From Mycetocola zhujimingii (GTDB taxonomy: Bacteria; Actinomycetota; Actinomycetes; Actinomycetales; Microbacteriaceae), in assembly GCF_003065425.1 (NCBI RefSeq), contig NZ_CP026949.1:744001-808000 (forward strand): a stretch of DNA of 64,000 nt, in the 5' to 3' direction. The translations under genes and the position numbers were made by a program. Each line of letters begins with the position of its first letter. Positions within the stretch are counted from its first letter, which is position 1. Of the stretch, positions 29,110 to 40,255 are shown in pieces. The notes beneath the pieces are model-generated. The model was given only the letters and a program-made list of their open reading frames with translations, did no database searches and was not told the origin of the DNA.

Positions 29110-30035
29110 AGCTTGTCCGCTGCCCAGCTGACTCTTTTGCCCATTGCCATCACGGCATCCGGTGCTCGGCCCAGCTTGCCCCGGACCGCGTCGCGAATGG
29201 CGCGTCGGTACATCGACAGGAGGATGCGTCTCGGACGGGCGATGAGGGCTGCTCTCACGAAGTGGATGACGTCGAAGACTGTGTCGCGAGCGAGGCGGAG
29301 CGGGTGCTGTCGGCCGTGGATCTTATTGATGACGATCCGGTTTCGAGCCCTGTAGTAATACCGGAACGGTGTGCTGAGGGTGATGGTGGCGAGCGGGAAG
29401 CGGCTTCCTGCAGGGAACAGGTGGTCCCGATACTGGCCGCCAAGCGCATGCTCGAAACGCAACCCGGCAGCGGCGGCACCAGGCAGGCCCGCCGTGTCGC
29501 AACGGAGTTCGAAATCGGTGTCGACGAGATCGATGAAAAGCTCGCTGAGGAACGTGCCAACGGTGTCGATCGTGGAGAACGGTATCAGCATCCCGGATTG
29601 GATCGTGCGATCGGTGCGAAGAACCCCCTGCCGGTCGCGGCGGGTAGCCTGCCGGACGTCGCCGAAGAACTCCGGTACCACGAATCCGATGCGGTGACCC
29701 GAGTCAACGCCGAGTCGCCACGCCCCCATGAGCCGGTCCACAAAACCGTCCTGAACCGATGAGTCCTGGTCGAACGTCACAACGAAGTCGGCACCGCCGG
29801 AGCGAGCTTCATCAAGCCCTGCGTTGAGCGCGTGGGCGATCCCGAGGTTCTCGGGCAGTCGGATGACCTCTGCGCCCATGGCGGCCACCGCCGAGAGGGT
29901 GTCATCGAAGTCCGGCCCGCTCCCGTCGTCGACGACGATGACACGCCCGACCTGGTGCCTGATGGAATCGACGTTCGGGATGAGGGATTCGGCCGGGCGG
30001 AAGGAACTGATGACCGCCGTTACGGTTGCACTCAC
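29106..30035 (-). CDS. GT2 glycosyltransferase, rhamnosyltransferase-like
   Basis: 309 residues. VTAVISSFRPAESLIPNVDS, VIVVDDGSGPDF, the NLGIAHALNAGLDEA block and VVTFDQDSSVQDGFV (DQDS in the metal-binding position) match WbbL/rhamnosyltransferase-type GT2 enzymes. Basic C-terminus with RNRIVINKIHGR. ATG overlaps the stop of the upstream GT2 by 4 nt. Substrate is inferred from family resemblance and the neighbouring dTDP-rhamnose genes. Confidence 0.86.
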   Translation of the reverse strand: MSATVTAVISSFRPAESLIPNVDSIRHQVGRVIVVDDGSGPDFDDTLSAVAAMGAEVIRLPENLGIAHALNAGLDEARSGGADFVVTFDQDSSVQDGFVDRLMGAWRLGVDSGHRIGFVVPEFFGDVRQATRRDRQGVLRTDRTIQSGMLIPFSTIDTVGTFLSELFIDLVDTDFELRCDTAGLPGAAAAGLRFEHALGGQYRDHLFPAGSRFPLATITLSTPFRYYYRARNRIVINKIHGRQHPLRLARDTVFDVIHFVRAALIARPRRILLSMYRRAIRDAVRGKLGRAPDAVMAMGKRVSWAADKL

Positions 30036-30826
30036 GCGTGGCTTCCATGTTTCTCAGCGTTCAGCTGCTGTGACCGGCTGGTCCAGCCGGCGAGGCGCGC
30101 CCGGCGCATTCCGATCAGCAGGCATTGAATGAGCATGACGCGGCTTCGAATCCGACGCGGAATGCTTCTCCGCTTCAATGGCGTTGCGTTGTGTTCGTGA
30201 ATTCGCCGCAGAGTGACCGTTTGTTCGAGGTGCGAGATCGAGCCTGTCGCATTGCCGAGGAGCGCCAGCCAGAGGTCGTGCGATTCGAAGAGGGGAGCGG
30301 GAAGCGGCGTCGCGATTCGCAGAAAGTCCTGTCGGACCCCCATCGCGCAGCCCCAGTATCCGCGGCGATCCGCGAGGGTATTCACGATGTTCAGGAGGTG
30401 CTGGTCGCTTTGCTCCGCCCGGAGTGGCGACGGTGTGCGCTGACCTGGCTGCCCGAGAATTTCCAGATTCCCCGCAACGACGTCCGCGGATTCCAGGGCC
30501 TTCGTCATGGCTTCGACACGCCCCGCCGGCCACAGGTCGTCCTGATCCGCCAGGAAAACATACCTGCCCCGCGACGCACGGAGGGCACGGTCGAAGGTCT
30601 TCACGTAGCCGATGTTCGATTCGTTCAGAAGAAGGCGGATGCGATCGTCATCGATTAGCTTCACGTGCTCGACCGTATCGTCGGTAGAGCAGTCATCGAT
30701 GATGATCAGTTCGTCGGAATCGCCGAGCTGGGAGAGGATCGAATGTACCTGGTCTTCGATGAATTGTGAGCCGTTGTATGCGGCCATGCAAACGGATACT
30801 TGTGGTCCGTCAGCCATCTCAGCCAT
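30032..30826 (-). CDS. GT2 glycosyltransferase
   Basis: 264 residues. The ATG at 30824-30826 is chosen because AGGAGG stands just upstream (30830-30835); a longer open frame has an unconserved N-terminus. QVSVCMAAYNGSQFIEDQVH, IIIDDCSTDDTV, and VFLADQDDLWPAGRVE with its DQDD metal motif define the family, and SHDLWLALLG follows. First gene of a coupled GT2 pair (ATGA with the next gene) and divergent from a DPM1-like gene. Confidence 0.88.
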   Translation of the reverse strand: MAEMADGPQVSVCMAAYNGSQFIEDQVHSILSQLGDSDELIIIDDCSTDDTVEHVKLIDDDRIRLLLNESNIGYVKTFDRALRASRGRYVFLADQDDLWPAGRVEAMTKALESADVVAGNLEILGQPGQRTPSPLRAEQSDQHLLNIVNTLADRRGYWGCAMGVRQDFLRIATPLPAPLFESHDLWLALLGNATGSISHLEQTVTLRRIHEHNATPLKRRSIPRRIRSRVMLIQCLLIGMRRARLAGWTSRSQQLNAEKHGSHA

Positions 30827-30829
30827 GTT

Positions 30830-30835
30830 CCTCCT
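30830..30835 (-). promoter_or_regulatory. ribosome binding site deciding a GT2 start
   Basis: AGGAGG on the minus strand, 3 nt from the ATG at 30826. It supports the 264-residue product over a longer reading that begins at 30985. Confidence 0.7.
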
Positions 30836-30963
30836 CGATTGCGGGCACGTAAACCCTGCGTCCCAATAGCGTAGTCGACAGTTCCCAGCCCCAGATTGGG
30901 CCTCCCGGCGCGCAGAACCCCGACATCCGGCTTGGACACATGGGCATGTCATAAGATTGGCCC

Positions 30964-31698
30964 ATGCGCACCGGCCTCGATTCAACTCTCATCGTCATGC
31001 CGGCATTCAACGAATCGGAAGTGATCGCCGACGTCATCGCCGAAGTGCGTCGGGTGCTGCCCGGCGTGGCTTGCCTCGTGGTGGATGACGGTTCGAGCGA
31101 TGACACGACGGCCCGTGCACGCAGGGCCGGGGCAAAAGTCGCGACTCTCCCCTACAACCTCGGGGTGGGTGGCGCCATGCGCGTTGGATTCAAGTACGCG
31201 ATCGAAAATGGCTTCTCGAACGTGGTTCAGCTCGACTCGGACGGACAGCACGACCCCTCATTCGTACCGGTGCTCGTGTCGAAGCTTGCGTCGGCCGACC
31301 TGGTGATCGGTGCCAGATTCGCCGGAGAAGGCGAGTACACGGTCCGAGGTCTCCGCAAGCTCGCCATGGCGTTCCTCGCGAAGACCCTGAGCGCGACGGC
31401 GAAGACGCGACTGACCGACACCACGAGTGGGTTCAAAGCCGCCGGGCCCCGCGCCGTCGCTCTCTTTGCAGAGCATTTCCCGGCCGAATACCTCGGCGAC
31501 ACCATCGAGGCGCTCGTCATCGCGGCCCGCTCCGGGTGTGTGATCGTGCAGGAACCCGTCGGGATGAGAGAACGCCAGGGCGGCACCCCCTCACACAACC
31601 CGGTGAAGTCCGCTCTTTACCTCGGTCGGGCCCTGATCGCACTCAGCTTTGCTCTGGTCAGGCCTCCGCACTCCTTACAGGAAGGAGCGGTTGCGTGA
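30964..31698 (+). CDS. GT2 glycosyltransferase, DPM1-like
   Basis: 244 residues. STLIVMPAFNESEVIADVIA, LVVDDGSSDDTTARARRAGA, LGVGGAMRVGFKYA and VQLDSDGQHDPSFV (DSDGQHDP metal motif) are typical of polyprenyl-phosphate sugar synthases, which make undecaprenyl-phosphate-linked monosaccharides used by GT-C enzymes. The C-terminal DTTSGFKAAGPRAV is also conserved. The stop overlaps the DUF2304 gene by GTGA, a pairing common in actinobacteria. A GT-C-like protein at 35284 could use the product. Confidence 0.88.
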   Translation: MRTGLDSTLIVMPAFNESEVIADVIAEVRRVLPGVACLVVDDGSSDDTTARARRAGAKVATLPYNLGVGGAMRVGFKYAIENGFSNVVQLDSDGQHDPSFVPVLVSKLASADLVIGARFAGEGEYTVRGLRKLAMAFLAKTLSATAKTRLTDTTSGFKAAGPRAVALFAEHFPAEYLGDTIEALVIAARSGCVIVQEPVGMRERQGGTPSHNPVKSALYLGRALIALSFALVRPPHSLQEGAVA

Positions 31699-32078
31699 CC
31701 CTCGCCAGCTACATCTTCGGTATCGCCTCTGCGCTTGTCGCGTTCCTGCTTGTCGTCGAAATGCTCCGCCGCCGGCGCATCCGTGAACGGCACGCGGTGT
31801 GGTGGCTCATCGGTACGATCTTCGCCCTTATCATCAGTATTTTTCCCGACCTTCTCACCATCGCATCACGCCTCGTCGGCATCACGCTGCCGATCAACCT
31901 CGTCTTCTTCCTGAGCATCGGGATCGTCGTTCTTGTGTGTCTGCAGCATGCGGCGGAGCTCACGCAGGTTGAGGCTCATACACGTTCTCTGACCGAGCGT
32001 GTCGTGCTTCAGGACCTTCGCATCGCAGAGCTGGAACGTCGGCTGCCCCCTGAAGCTGAGGAGTGGATCGCCGACTGA
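31695..32078 (+). CDS. DUF2304-family small membrane protein
   Basis: 127 residues from GTG at 31695, preceded by GAAGGAG with 7-nt spacing and overlapping the DPM1-like stop by 4 nt. Three hydrophobic helices (about residues 3-22, 35-57 and 66-85) are followed by a short coiled tail with RIAELERRLPPE. DUF2304 proteins are regularly encoded next to DPM1-like glycosyltransferases and probably form a complex with them; function unproven. A hairpin at 32088-32108 follows. Confidence 0.85.
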   Translation: MTLASYIFGIASALVAFLLVVEMLRRRRIRERHAVWWLIGTIFALIISIFPDLLTIASRLVGITLPINLVFFLSIGIVVLVCLQHAAELTQVEAHTRSLTERVVLQDLRIAELERRLPPEAEEWIAD

Positions 32079-32087
32079 CGGGATCCA

Positions 32088-32108
32088 CGACACCCGAACA
32101 GGGTGTCG
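32088..32108. terminator. 8-bp hairpin after the DUF2304 gene
   Basis: CGACACCC (32088-32095) and GGGTGTCG (32101-32108) form a perfect stem around GAACA, 10 nt after the stop and 43 nt before the next start. No T tract follows, so it may be an attenuator or RNA-stability hairpin instead. Confidence 0.4.
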
Positions 32109-32150
32109 ACATGCGCGCAGCATGTTCTCAGGTTCCTCTAGCATGGCCAT

Positions 32151-34967
32151 ATGGTCCAAGGAACTTTCACATCGTTGTGGCGTCGCGTCGCAGCGGTCGC
32201 AACCGCCGTCGTCGTGGGTGCAACGCTCGTTGTAGCACCCGCCGTTATGCCCGGCGGGGGGTCCGACTCTGCCAGCGCAGCGGATCTGTCGAAGTTCCGA
32301 CCCGGAAACATCATCAGCGACGAGGTGTTTTTTAACTCGGGCACCATGTCAGAGGCGCAGATCCAGAGCTTCCTGAACAGCAAGGTGTCCCGGTGCGACA
32401 CGGGCAAAACCTGCCTCAAGGACTTCACGCAGTCGACATACGACCGTGCGGCGGATGCCATGTGCCGTGGATACGCAGGAGCAGCCAACGAATCAGCGGC
32501 CCGTATCATCAAGAAAGTCGCCGATTCCTGCGGGATCAACCCCCAGGTAATTATTGTGATGCTGCAAAAAGAACAGGCGCTTGTTGCCGACAGCGCACCG
32601 GGAAGCTGGGCGTGGACGGCATCGATGGGATACGCCTGCCCCGACACGGCCGCCTGCGACTCGAAGTACTTCGGCTTCTACAACCAGGTCTACATGGGGA
32701 GCTGGCAGCTCAAGCGTTACGGCAACCCCCCGGGAACCAGCAACTACTTCACGTGGTTCCCCATCGGCAAGTCAGCACCGATCAGGTACTCGCCGACCGC
32801 CTCCTGCGGGTCATCCAACGTTGTCGTAGAAAACAAAGCGACGGCGGCGCTCTACTACTACACGCCGTACCAGCCGAACGCCTCCGCTCTGGCAGCGGGT
32901 TATGGCGCTTCACCAGACAAGACGTGCTCTGCGTACGGTAACCGCAACTTCTATAACTACTTCACCGATTGGTTCGGCAGCACGCAGGGCCAGATGCCAT
33001 CGCTGGTGCAGGGGCAAACCCAGGGCGACGTGTTCCTCGTCGTGGGCAGCACGAAGCATCACATCGCCGATTATGGCGACTACCTTGAGTACCGTGGCGC
33101 CCTTGGTGACCGGAAGATCGTCGCGGACTCCGTGGTCAACGCGCTCACACCAGGCCCGGTTGCGACAGCACTCGTGCGCAACCCGGCCACCGGTGAGGTC
33201 CTCCTGCTTCAGAGCGGAAAACTGCACCACTTCGGCAGTTGTGAGCTGGTTGCCATGTGGGGCTATTACTGCGGTCAGAACATCGACCTGTCCCTGGGCC
33301 AGATCCAGTCGCTCACGCGAGGCCCCGCGATGACTGAGTTCGCCAAGCGTCCCGGCAGCGACACGCTGTACAAGATCAGTGGCTCAAGTCTGATGACCAT
33401 GGACTCGCCAGACGCGGCGAGGGCCTTCAACGGCGGAACATCTCCATTCGCAGCGGTTCTGCGGGACTCGGTTGCCGCCAGGTACACGCAGACCCGCCCG
33501 CTCCTCGGCCCGTCCACCCTCGTGAAGGATGCGGGTTCGGTGGTGTACTTCGTTGATGGCACAACCGTGAAACACCGTCTTCCGCATTGGGAGTTCGCAA
33601 CAGAGTTTGGCCTTCCTGCAACCTACTCGTCGACGTCCACCACGACGCTCAACGCGTACCAGACAGGTGAGGAGCTCTCCCTGTTCGTCAAGTGCGGGAC
33701 AGCGCTCTACCTGGTCAACGGGGGCAAGAAGACCCAGGTCGTCAACGGTGACGCGGCCGGATTCCCGACAACCACGCTCACCGATACGTCGTGCCAGGCC
33801 CTCCCGACGTCCGGATCAGTTGCCGGTCCCGTGTTCGTGCGCTCGGGTTCGTCCCCAGACGTCTACCTCATGACCGGGGGCAAACTGCGCTGGGTGACGA
33901 CGGTTGACGCGCTCATGGCGGCGAATAACGGTGCCTGGCCGACAGTCCTGTCGCTGACAGCCGGTGCGTTCTCCAAGTTCAGCGTGACTACGCCGTTCCT
34001 TCCTGTCGGTTCGTTTGTGCAGGCCGCAGGCGACTCGGTCGTATACCTGATCGACGGGCCAGACAAGCGTTATCGTTTGCCGAGCTGGGAGGTTGCCGGC
34101 GAATTCGGATTCGCGCAGAAATTGATCGACGTGAAGACGTCGGACCTGGCTGGATACGCCAAGGGCGATGATCTGTCGATGTTCGCCAAGTGCAACGGCG
34201 AGCTCTACTTTGCGAACGGTGGCAAGCTGACGAAGGTCGTCAACGGCGATGCGGGCGGCTTCCCCGTGACGACCCTCGATCCGTCCACGTGCCAGCGGCT
34301 TTCTCTCTCCGGCGCTGTCAAGGGGCCTGTGTTCGTGCAGGGTGCCGGCACCGGGGATGTCTTCCTGCTGACCGAGGGCACTCGGCGCCACGTTGCGTCG
34401 GCCGAGGCATTGACGGCGCTCAACGGGGGCTCCTGGCCGACCGTGCTCACGATCCAGAAGAAGACCCTCGCGTCGTTCACTGAAGCCGCGCCCGTTGTGA
34501 CTCCCGCGTCGTTCGTGCAGGCGAGCGGGGACAACGTCGTCTACTTCATCAACGGTTTGAAGCAGAAGGTGCGGCTTCCGCACTGGAGTTTCGCCAGCGA
34601 GTTCGGACTTCCCGAGCGGTACTCTGCCGTCACAACGGCGCAGATGTCCGGGTACCCGCGGAGTTCGACTGACCTGTCGCTCTTTGTGCGGTGCGGCGGG
34701 AAACTGTACTTCGCAGCCGGAGGAGCCCTGTCGCTCGTCGCATCGGGCGATAGCAGCGGGTTCGCGGTCACGGATGTCGACGCGACGGCGTGCTCGAGGC
34801 TGAATCTCGCAGGCACCCAGGTCGGGTCGGGCAAGGTGTATGTCAAGAGCGCGAATAACGCCGCCGTCTACGTCACCGAGGGCGGCAAACTCCGACTGCT
34901 TGGTGCTGGCGAGCGGGCCGGAACTGTACTCACGGTTGACCAGAGGACCGTTCAGGCGCTGAGCTGA
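32151..34967 (+). CDS. secreted repeat protein with lysozyme-like N-terminal domain
   Basis: 938 residues. A signal peptide (basic SLWRRVAAV, hydrophobic stretch, likely cleavage after SASA near residue 43) leads to a domain of about 225 residues starting FRPGNIISDEVFFNSGTMS. This domain occurs in many actinobacterial surface proteins and includes INPQVIIVMLQKEQALV; E141 sits where lytic transglycosylases carry their catalytic Glu, which is only a resemblance. From about residue 285 a beta-rich region contains units of roughly 166 residues starting near 454, 620 and 786 (the last cut short). Each unit has an RLPxWxxAxEFG block and two conserved cysteines about 30 apart. I recognise no family for the units; wall binding or glycan recognition is inferred from location. 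Confidence 0.8.
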   Translation: MVQGTFTSLWRRVAAVATAVVVGATLVVAPAVMPGGGSDSASAADLSKFRPGNIISDEVFFNSGTMSEAQIQSFLNSKVSRCDTGKTCLKDFTQSTYDRAADAMCRGYAGAANESAARIIKKVADSCGINPQVIIVMLQKEQALVADSAPGSWAWTASMGYACPDTAACDSKYFGFYNQVYMGSWQLKRYGNPPGTSNYFTWFPIGKSAPIRYSPTASCGSSNVVVENKATAALYYYTPYQPNASALAAGYGASPDKTCSAYGNRNFYNYFTDWFGSTQGQMPSLVQGQTQGDVFLVVGSTKHHIADYGDYLEYRGALGDRKIVADSVVNALTPGPVATALVRNPATGEVLLLQSGKLHHFGSCELVAMWGYYCGQNIDLSLGQIQSLTRGPAMTEFAKRPGSDTLYKISGSSLMTMDSPDAARAFNGGTSPFAAVLRDSVAARYTQTRPLLGPSTLVKDAGSVVYFVDGTTVKHRLPHWEFATEFGLPATYSSTSTTTLNAYQTGEELSLFVKCGTALYLVNGGKKTQVVNGDAAGFPTTTLTDTSCQALPTSGSVAGPVFVRSGSSPDVYLMTGGKLRWVTTVDALMAANNGAWPTVLSLTAGAFSKFSVTTPFLPVGSFVQAAGDSVVYLIDGPDKRYRLPSWEVAGEFGFAQKLIDVKTSDLAGYAKGDDLSMFAKCNGELYFANGGKLTKVVNGDAGGFPVTTLDPSTCQRLSLSGAVKGPVFVQGAGTGDVFLLTEGTRRHVASAEALTALNGGSWPTVLTIQKKTLASFTEAAPVVTPASFVQASGDNVVYFINGLKQKVRLPHWSFASEFGLPERYSAVTTAQMSGYPRSSTDLSLFVRCGGKLYFAAGGALSLVASGDSSGFAVTDVDATACSRLNLAGTQVGSGKVYVKSANNAAVYVTEGGKLRLLGAGERAGTVLTVDQRTVQALS

Positions 34968-35283
34968 CGCTCGCCGAGAACCGGGATCTCAGAGGACGTA
35001 TCCAGCCCTGAGGGACGAAAGCGCGGGCCTGAAGTTTCAGGCCCGCGCTTTCCTTTACGCCGTGACGGGCGCACAGGTAGGAATGTTCCGCTCGGTCGCG
35101 CGTCTGCGGGGTGCGGACACCCGTCGAATTGATCGTCGCTTCGGGCTGGCGTCACCGTGTGGACGGCAGGCCGGGCAGGCTGGGCGGCCCGGGCAGCAAG
35201 CGGTGCGTGCCGCGTATGGAGAAGCGAACGCCTGCGTGCGACCCGGATGCCGCGTAAGAACTGTCAGCGCTGACGGCTGGCGC
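34968..35283. other. 316-nt convergent intergenic stretch with a terminator
   Basis: Contains one strong hairpin at 35018-35051 and otherwise GC-rich low-complexity sequence (GGC/GGGC runs near 35160-35205). No supported gene on either strand. Confidence 0.7.
35018..35051. terminator. bidirectional intrinsic terminator
   Basis: AAAGCGCGGGCCTGAA (35018-35033) pairs perfectly with 35036-35051 around a minimal loop. The A-rich left flank and TTT right flank give T-ended stems in both directions, suited to the convergent genes on each side. Confidence 0.85.
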
Positions 35284-37266
35284 CTAACCGCAGAGGCTGA
35301 TGCGGAGGAGCCGGTCGTCGCCGACCTGTTCCACAACCTCGACAACGGGCGAGTCGAGATCTTCGAGCCCGGAGAATTCGGGCAGATCAGCGGGGTCATC
35401 GAAGTCGAGGACGTACACGTCACCGCCGAGTTCGTCGACAGCCTCACAAACCTGTCCTGTTACCGCCGGGTTCGTCGCAGCCCTGTTCAGCCTCTTCCGC
35501 AGTGCCTTTTCCGCATCGCTGGATTCGTAGAACATGTGGGTCGCGGTCACGGGGATCCCTGTCAACGCATACGCGTACGCTGCGCCGGTGCCCGGGTTGA
35601 CGAGGAGGATGGCGTCTTCGGGCACGAGGTCAGGCAGTTTCATCATGAGCTCGTACTCGTCAGAGTCCACGAGCTCCGAAGCGTCCGTGATTTCGTACGC
35701 CGGGCGTGCTTCAAGCGCCGTGCGCTGCATGCCGCCGAACTGGGTACCGATAATCGCGATGAGCGCCGCGGTGAGCGCCGCGACCGGCTTCAGCCAACCG
35801 GGTGTCTCCCCGGCGTCTCCCGTGCGCCCGCGGACCGCCCGGCTCAGGATGTGCACGAGGCGTTCAAAGGCCGCCAGCGCTCCGACTATGGCCAGGGGCA
35901 GGGCTGTCACCGCCGTGAGCGATGCCAGCCGATAGCTGTCCTGGTAGTACGGACCGGCTATGAACTCGCGCAACGCCCCGTCCGCGAAGGCCGAACTTGC
36001 CACGAAGAGCACTGTGGTGGCGGCGGCCATGAGCGGGAAGGCGTATTCCCTGCGCTTGATAAGGATGAAGAGGCCGAGGATCACGGCCACGCTGACGAGC
36101 AACGAGAAAGGACGTTGCATCGGCGAGTTGGTGAGCACCTCGCCGATCGCCTGGCCGGTCGACTGAACCTTGTGCCACGGCGCTACGTCAAGCGACGGCC
36201 GTGCTTTCAGCCACACTGCGACCGTGACGATGAGTACGGCGACGATTGACGCCACACCGACAGCCGTCCCGCGAGGGGAGTGACTCCCGGATGGGCGGGA
36301 GAGGAGCCAGCTGGCGACCTGCAGGACGAAGGTCACGGCGAAGAAGAGGCCGAGAGTGATTGCTCCGCTGGGATGTGCGAGGGCGAGCCCAGGCAGTCCG
36401 GCGACAAGGAGTACGCCGGCGAGGGGCTGGGTCGCCAGCGGGTACACGCCGCGGACCTTCAGGAGCAGGACGAGAAGAGCCACCATCGTCGGCAGCAGCG
36501 CGAAAGCCAGGTAGTTCGAGTAGAGGACGCCCCATTCGAGCATCAGGATCGGGAACGCGGGAAATGCACTTGCGGCGATCGCGCCGGTGATCGAGCCGGC
36601 CAGGGTGTGCCGCGTGAGCAACTGCCCAAGGAGAACCGCTCCGCCCACCCATGCCGCGACCGCGATTGCGACGTTGAGCGCGTTCACGCTCTGGGGGATC
36701 GTCCCACCGCCCAGCTGTGCAATGAGCGTTGCCAGGTCGTGCCAGCCCGCCGGGTAGAAGGCGGGAGGGCTTCCCGCAGACGTCACCCCTCCGATCGAGA
36801 ACGACGAAGCGTTGGACGTGTCGAGAGCGTACCGCACGGCGTTGAGGTGGAAGACGTTGTCGAAGCGCAGGGAGAAGTTGTCTGGACTTCCCACCGCCTG
36901 AGCGATCGTCATGGCGGTGAGGACACCACCGATTGCAACGCCAAGCACGCCATGGAGGAGCGTTCGGCCCCCGGCATTCGATTCCCGGGGCGCCTTCGGA
37001 GCACGGCGCCGCAGCACGAGGCGCGTGGCGCCAACGATGATGGCGAGCACAGCCCAGAGGGCCACGACGGGCCAGATCGACCACGGGATCTGCGCCAGCG
37101 GTGCAAGGATCGCGGCGACAGCAACGATCCCGACGCTCACCGGCACGCCCCCTGCCGCCGCGAGGAAGCCCCGCGCGCCCGCAAGCCGTGCGATCGACCA
37201 CCCGGGCACCGTGAGAACGGCGATACCGATGAGAATCGAGGGGATCAGGGCCATCCAGGCGGACAC
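35284..37266 (-). CDS. large multi-pass membrane protein, DUF6541/GT-C-like
   Basis: 660 residues. About 11-13 hydrophobic helices occupy residues 5-500, with an early outward loop (GSPDNFSLRFDNVFHLNAVR) and a soluble C-terminal domain of about 160 residues (from TQFGGMQRTALEARP). Such architecture is that of GT-C glycosyltransferases, which use polyprenyl-phosphate sugars on the outer face; the sequence looks like the actinobacterial DUF6541 group. Donor sugar unknown. Located between the surface repeat protein and the Wzm/Wzt exporter, so probably decorates or extends exported glycan. Confidence 0.72.
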   Translation of the reverse strand: MSAWMALIPSILIGIAVLTVPGWSIARLAGARGFLAAAGGVPVSVGIVAVAAILAPLAQIPWSIWPVVALWAVLAIIVGATRLVLRRRAPKAPRESNAGGRTLLHGVLGVAIGGVLTAMTIAQAVGSPDNFSLRFDNVFHLNAVRYALDTSNASSFSIGGVTSAGSPPAFYPAGWHDLATLIAQLGGGTIPQSVNALNVAIAVAAWVGGAVLLGQLLTRHTLAGSITGAIAASAFPAFPILMLEWGVLYSNYLAFALLPTMVALLVLLLKVRGVYPLATQPLAGVLLVAGLPGLALAHPSGAITLGLFFAVTFVLQVASWLLSRPSGSHSPRGTAVGVASIVAVLIVTVAVWLKARPSLDVAPWHKVQSTGQAIGEVLTNSPMQRPFSLLVSVAVILGLFILIKRREYAFPLMAAATTVLFVASSAFADGALREFIAGPYYQDSYRLASLTAVTALPLAIVGALAAFERLVHILSRAVRGRTGDAGETPGWLKPVAALTAALIAIIGTQFGGMQRTALEARPAYEITDASELVDSDEYELMMKLPDLVPEDAILLVNPGTGAAYAYALTGIPVTATHMFYESSDAEKALRKRLNRAATNPAVTGQVCEAVDELGGDVYVLDFDDPADLPEFSGLEDLDSPVVEVVEQVGDDRLLRISLCG

Positions 37267-37327
37267 TATTTAATCTCTCCTGTGGTTGTCTTCTGAGGCG
37301 CGGGGGTGAGCCCGTCGTGGCGTAAGG

Positions 37328-38054
37328 TCATCGGCGCATGAGTTCGACAGCCGAGTGCGAGTCCCCATCGAACACGACGCGCCCCTTGTTCAGGAGGACA
37401 CCGCGCTCACAGAGATCAGACACCATGTTGAGGTCATGGCTCACCACGACGAGCGTTTTGCCCTGGTCGTGAAGCTCCCTGATCCGCGCGAGACACTTCC
37501 GCTGAAACGGCTCATCGCCAACAGACAGGACCTCGTCGACGAGCAGGATGTCGACCTCGGTGTGGATCGCGACGGAGAAGGCGAGGCGGAGGAACATTCC
37601 TGAGGAGTAGTGCTTGACCTCGGTGTCGATGAACTCGCTGATTTCCGAGAACTCGACAATGTCGTCAAACCTGGCGTCGATCTCGTCTTTGCCCATGCCC
37701 AGGATTGCGGCGTTGAGGTAGACGTTCTCCCGCCCGGACAAGTCGGGGTGAAATCCCGCTCCGACTTCGATCAGTCCGGCCACGCGGCCCCTGGTGAGTA
37801 CCTTGCCACCGTCGGGCTGCAGTACTCCCGAGATCAGCTTGAGCAGCGTTGATTTGCCCGACCCGTTCAAGCCGAGCAGCGCAACTGATTCGCCCGGGCT
37901 GATCGAGAGTGTGACGTCGTGAAGCGCGTCGAACGTGGAGGTCGTGGTCTTCTTCCGGATCAGCGCAATGAACGTTTCCTTGAGCGAATGCGTGTGGCGA
38001 AGCTTGAACGTCTTTCGAGCGTTCTCGACGATGATCCGCGGCTTGACTGCGGTA

Positions 38055-38071
<17 letters not shown>
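37328..38071 (-). CDS. wzt: ABC transporter ATPase for polysaccharide export (Wzt)
   Basis: 247 residues from TTG at 38069-38071, overlapping the permease gene by 17 nt; no ATG or GTG fits the conserved start. Walker A GLNGSGKST, the SGRENVYLNA motif, signature HYSSGMFLRLAFS and Walker B ILLVDEVLSVGD are intact. FHPDLSGREN is typical of O-antigen/teichoic acid exporters (TagH/RfbE). It lacks the C-terminal glycan-binding domain of some Wzt proteins, like the mycobacterial galactan exporter ATPase Rv3781. Works with the adjacent permease to move lipid-linked glycan out. Confidence 0.92.
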
Positions 38072-40066
<1,995 letters not shown>

Positions 40067-40118
40067 TTACCACAACCTAACTCGCTGACGACATAGAACT
40101 GCTTAAACATACCCGACT

Positions 40119-40133
40119 GGTTCGGCGCGAACC
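40119..40133. promoter_or_regulatory. inverted repeat between glf and glfT2
   Basis: GGTTCGGCGCGAACC: 6-bp perfect arms with a 3-bp centre, in the 189-nt divergent intergenic region, 53 nt upstream of the glf start. A candidate operator for co-regulation of galactan genes; no regulator recognised. Confidence 0.35.
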
Positions 40134-40255
40134 TTAGAGGCACTCAGTTGGCCTTCAACCAAGCCCCCGGTAGGGTTGTCAGGTCTGAGTCGGCGGACCG
40201 CCTGGCCTCTTGACGGCGCCGAGGATCGGACGTCACCGTATACGCAAGGAGCAGT

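Noticed and set aside
36280-37296. 338-residue plus-strand open frame opposite the GT-C-like gene
   Set aside because: Highly charged Arg/Asp/His-rich translation typical of the complement of a membrane-protein gene; no start site.
40210-40243. TTGACG ... GTATAC as a glfT2 promoter
   Set aside because: Spacing of about 22 bp is too long, and the start would fall at the ribosome binding site.
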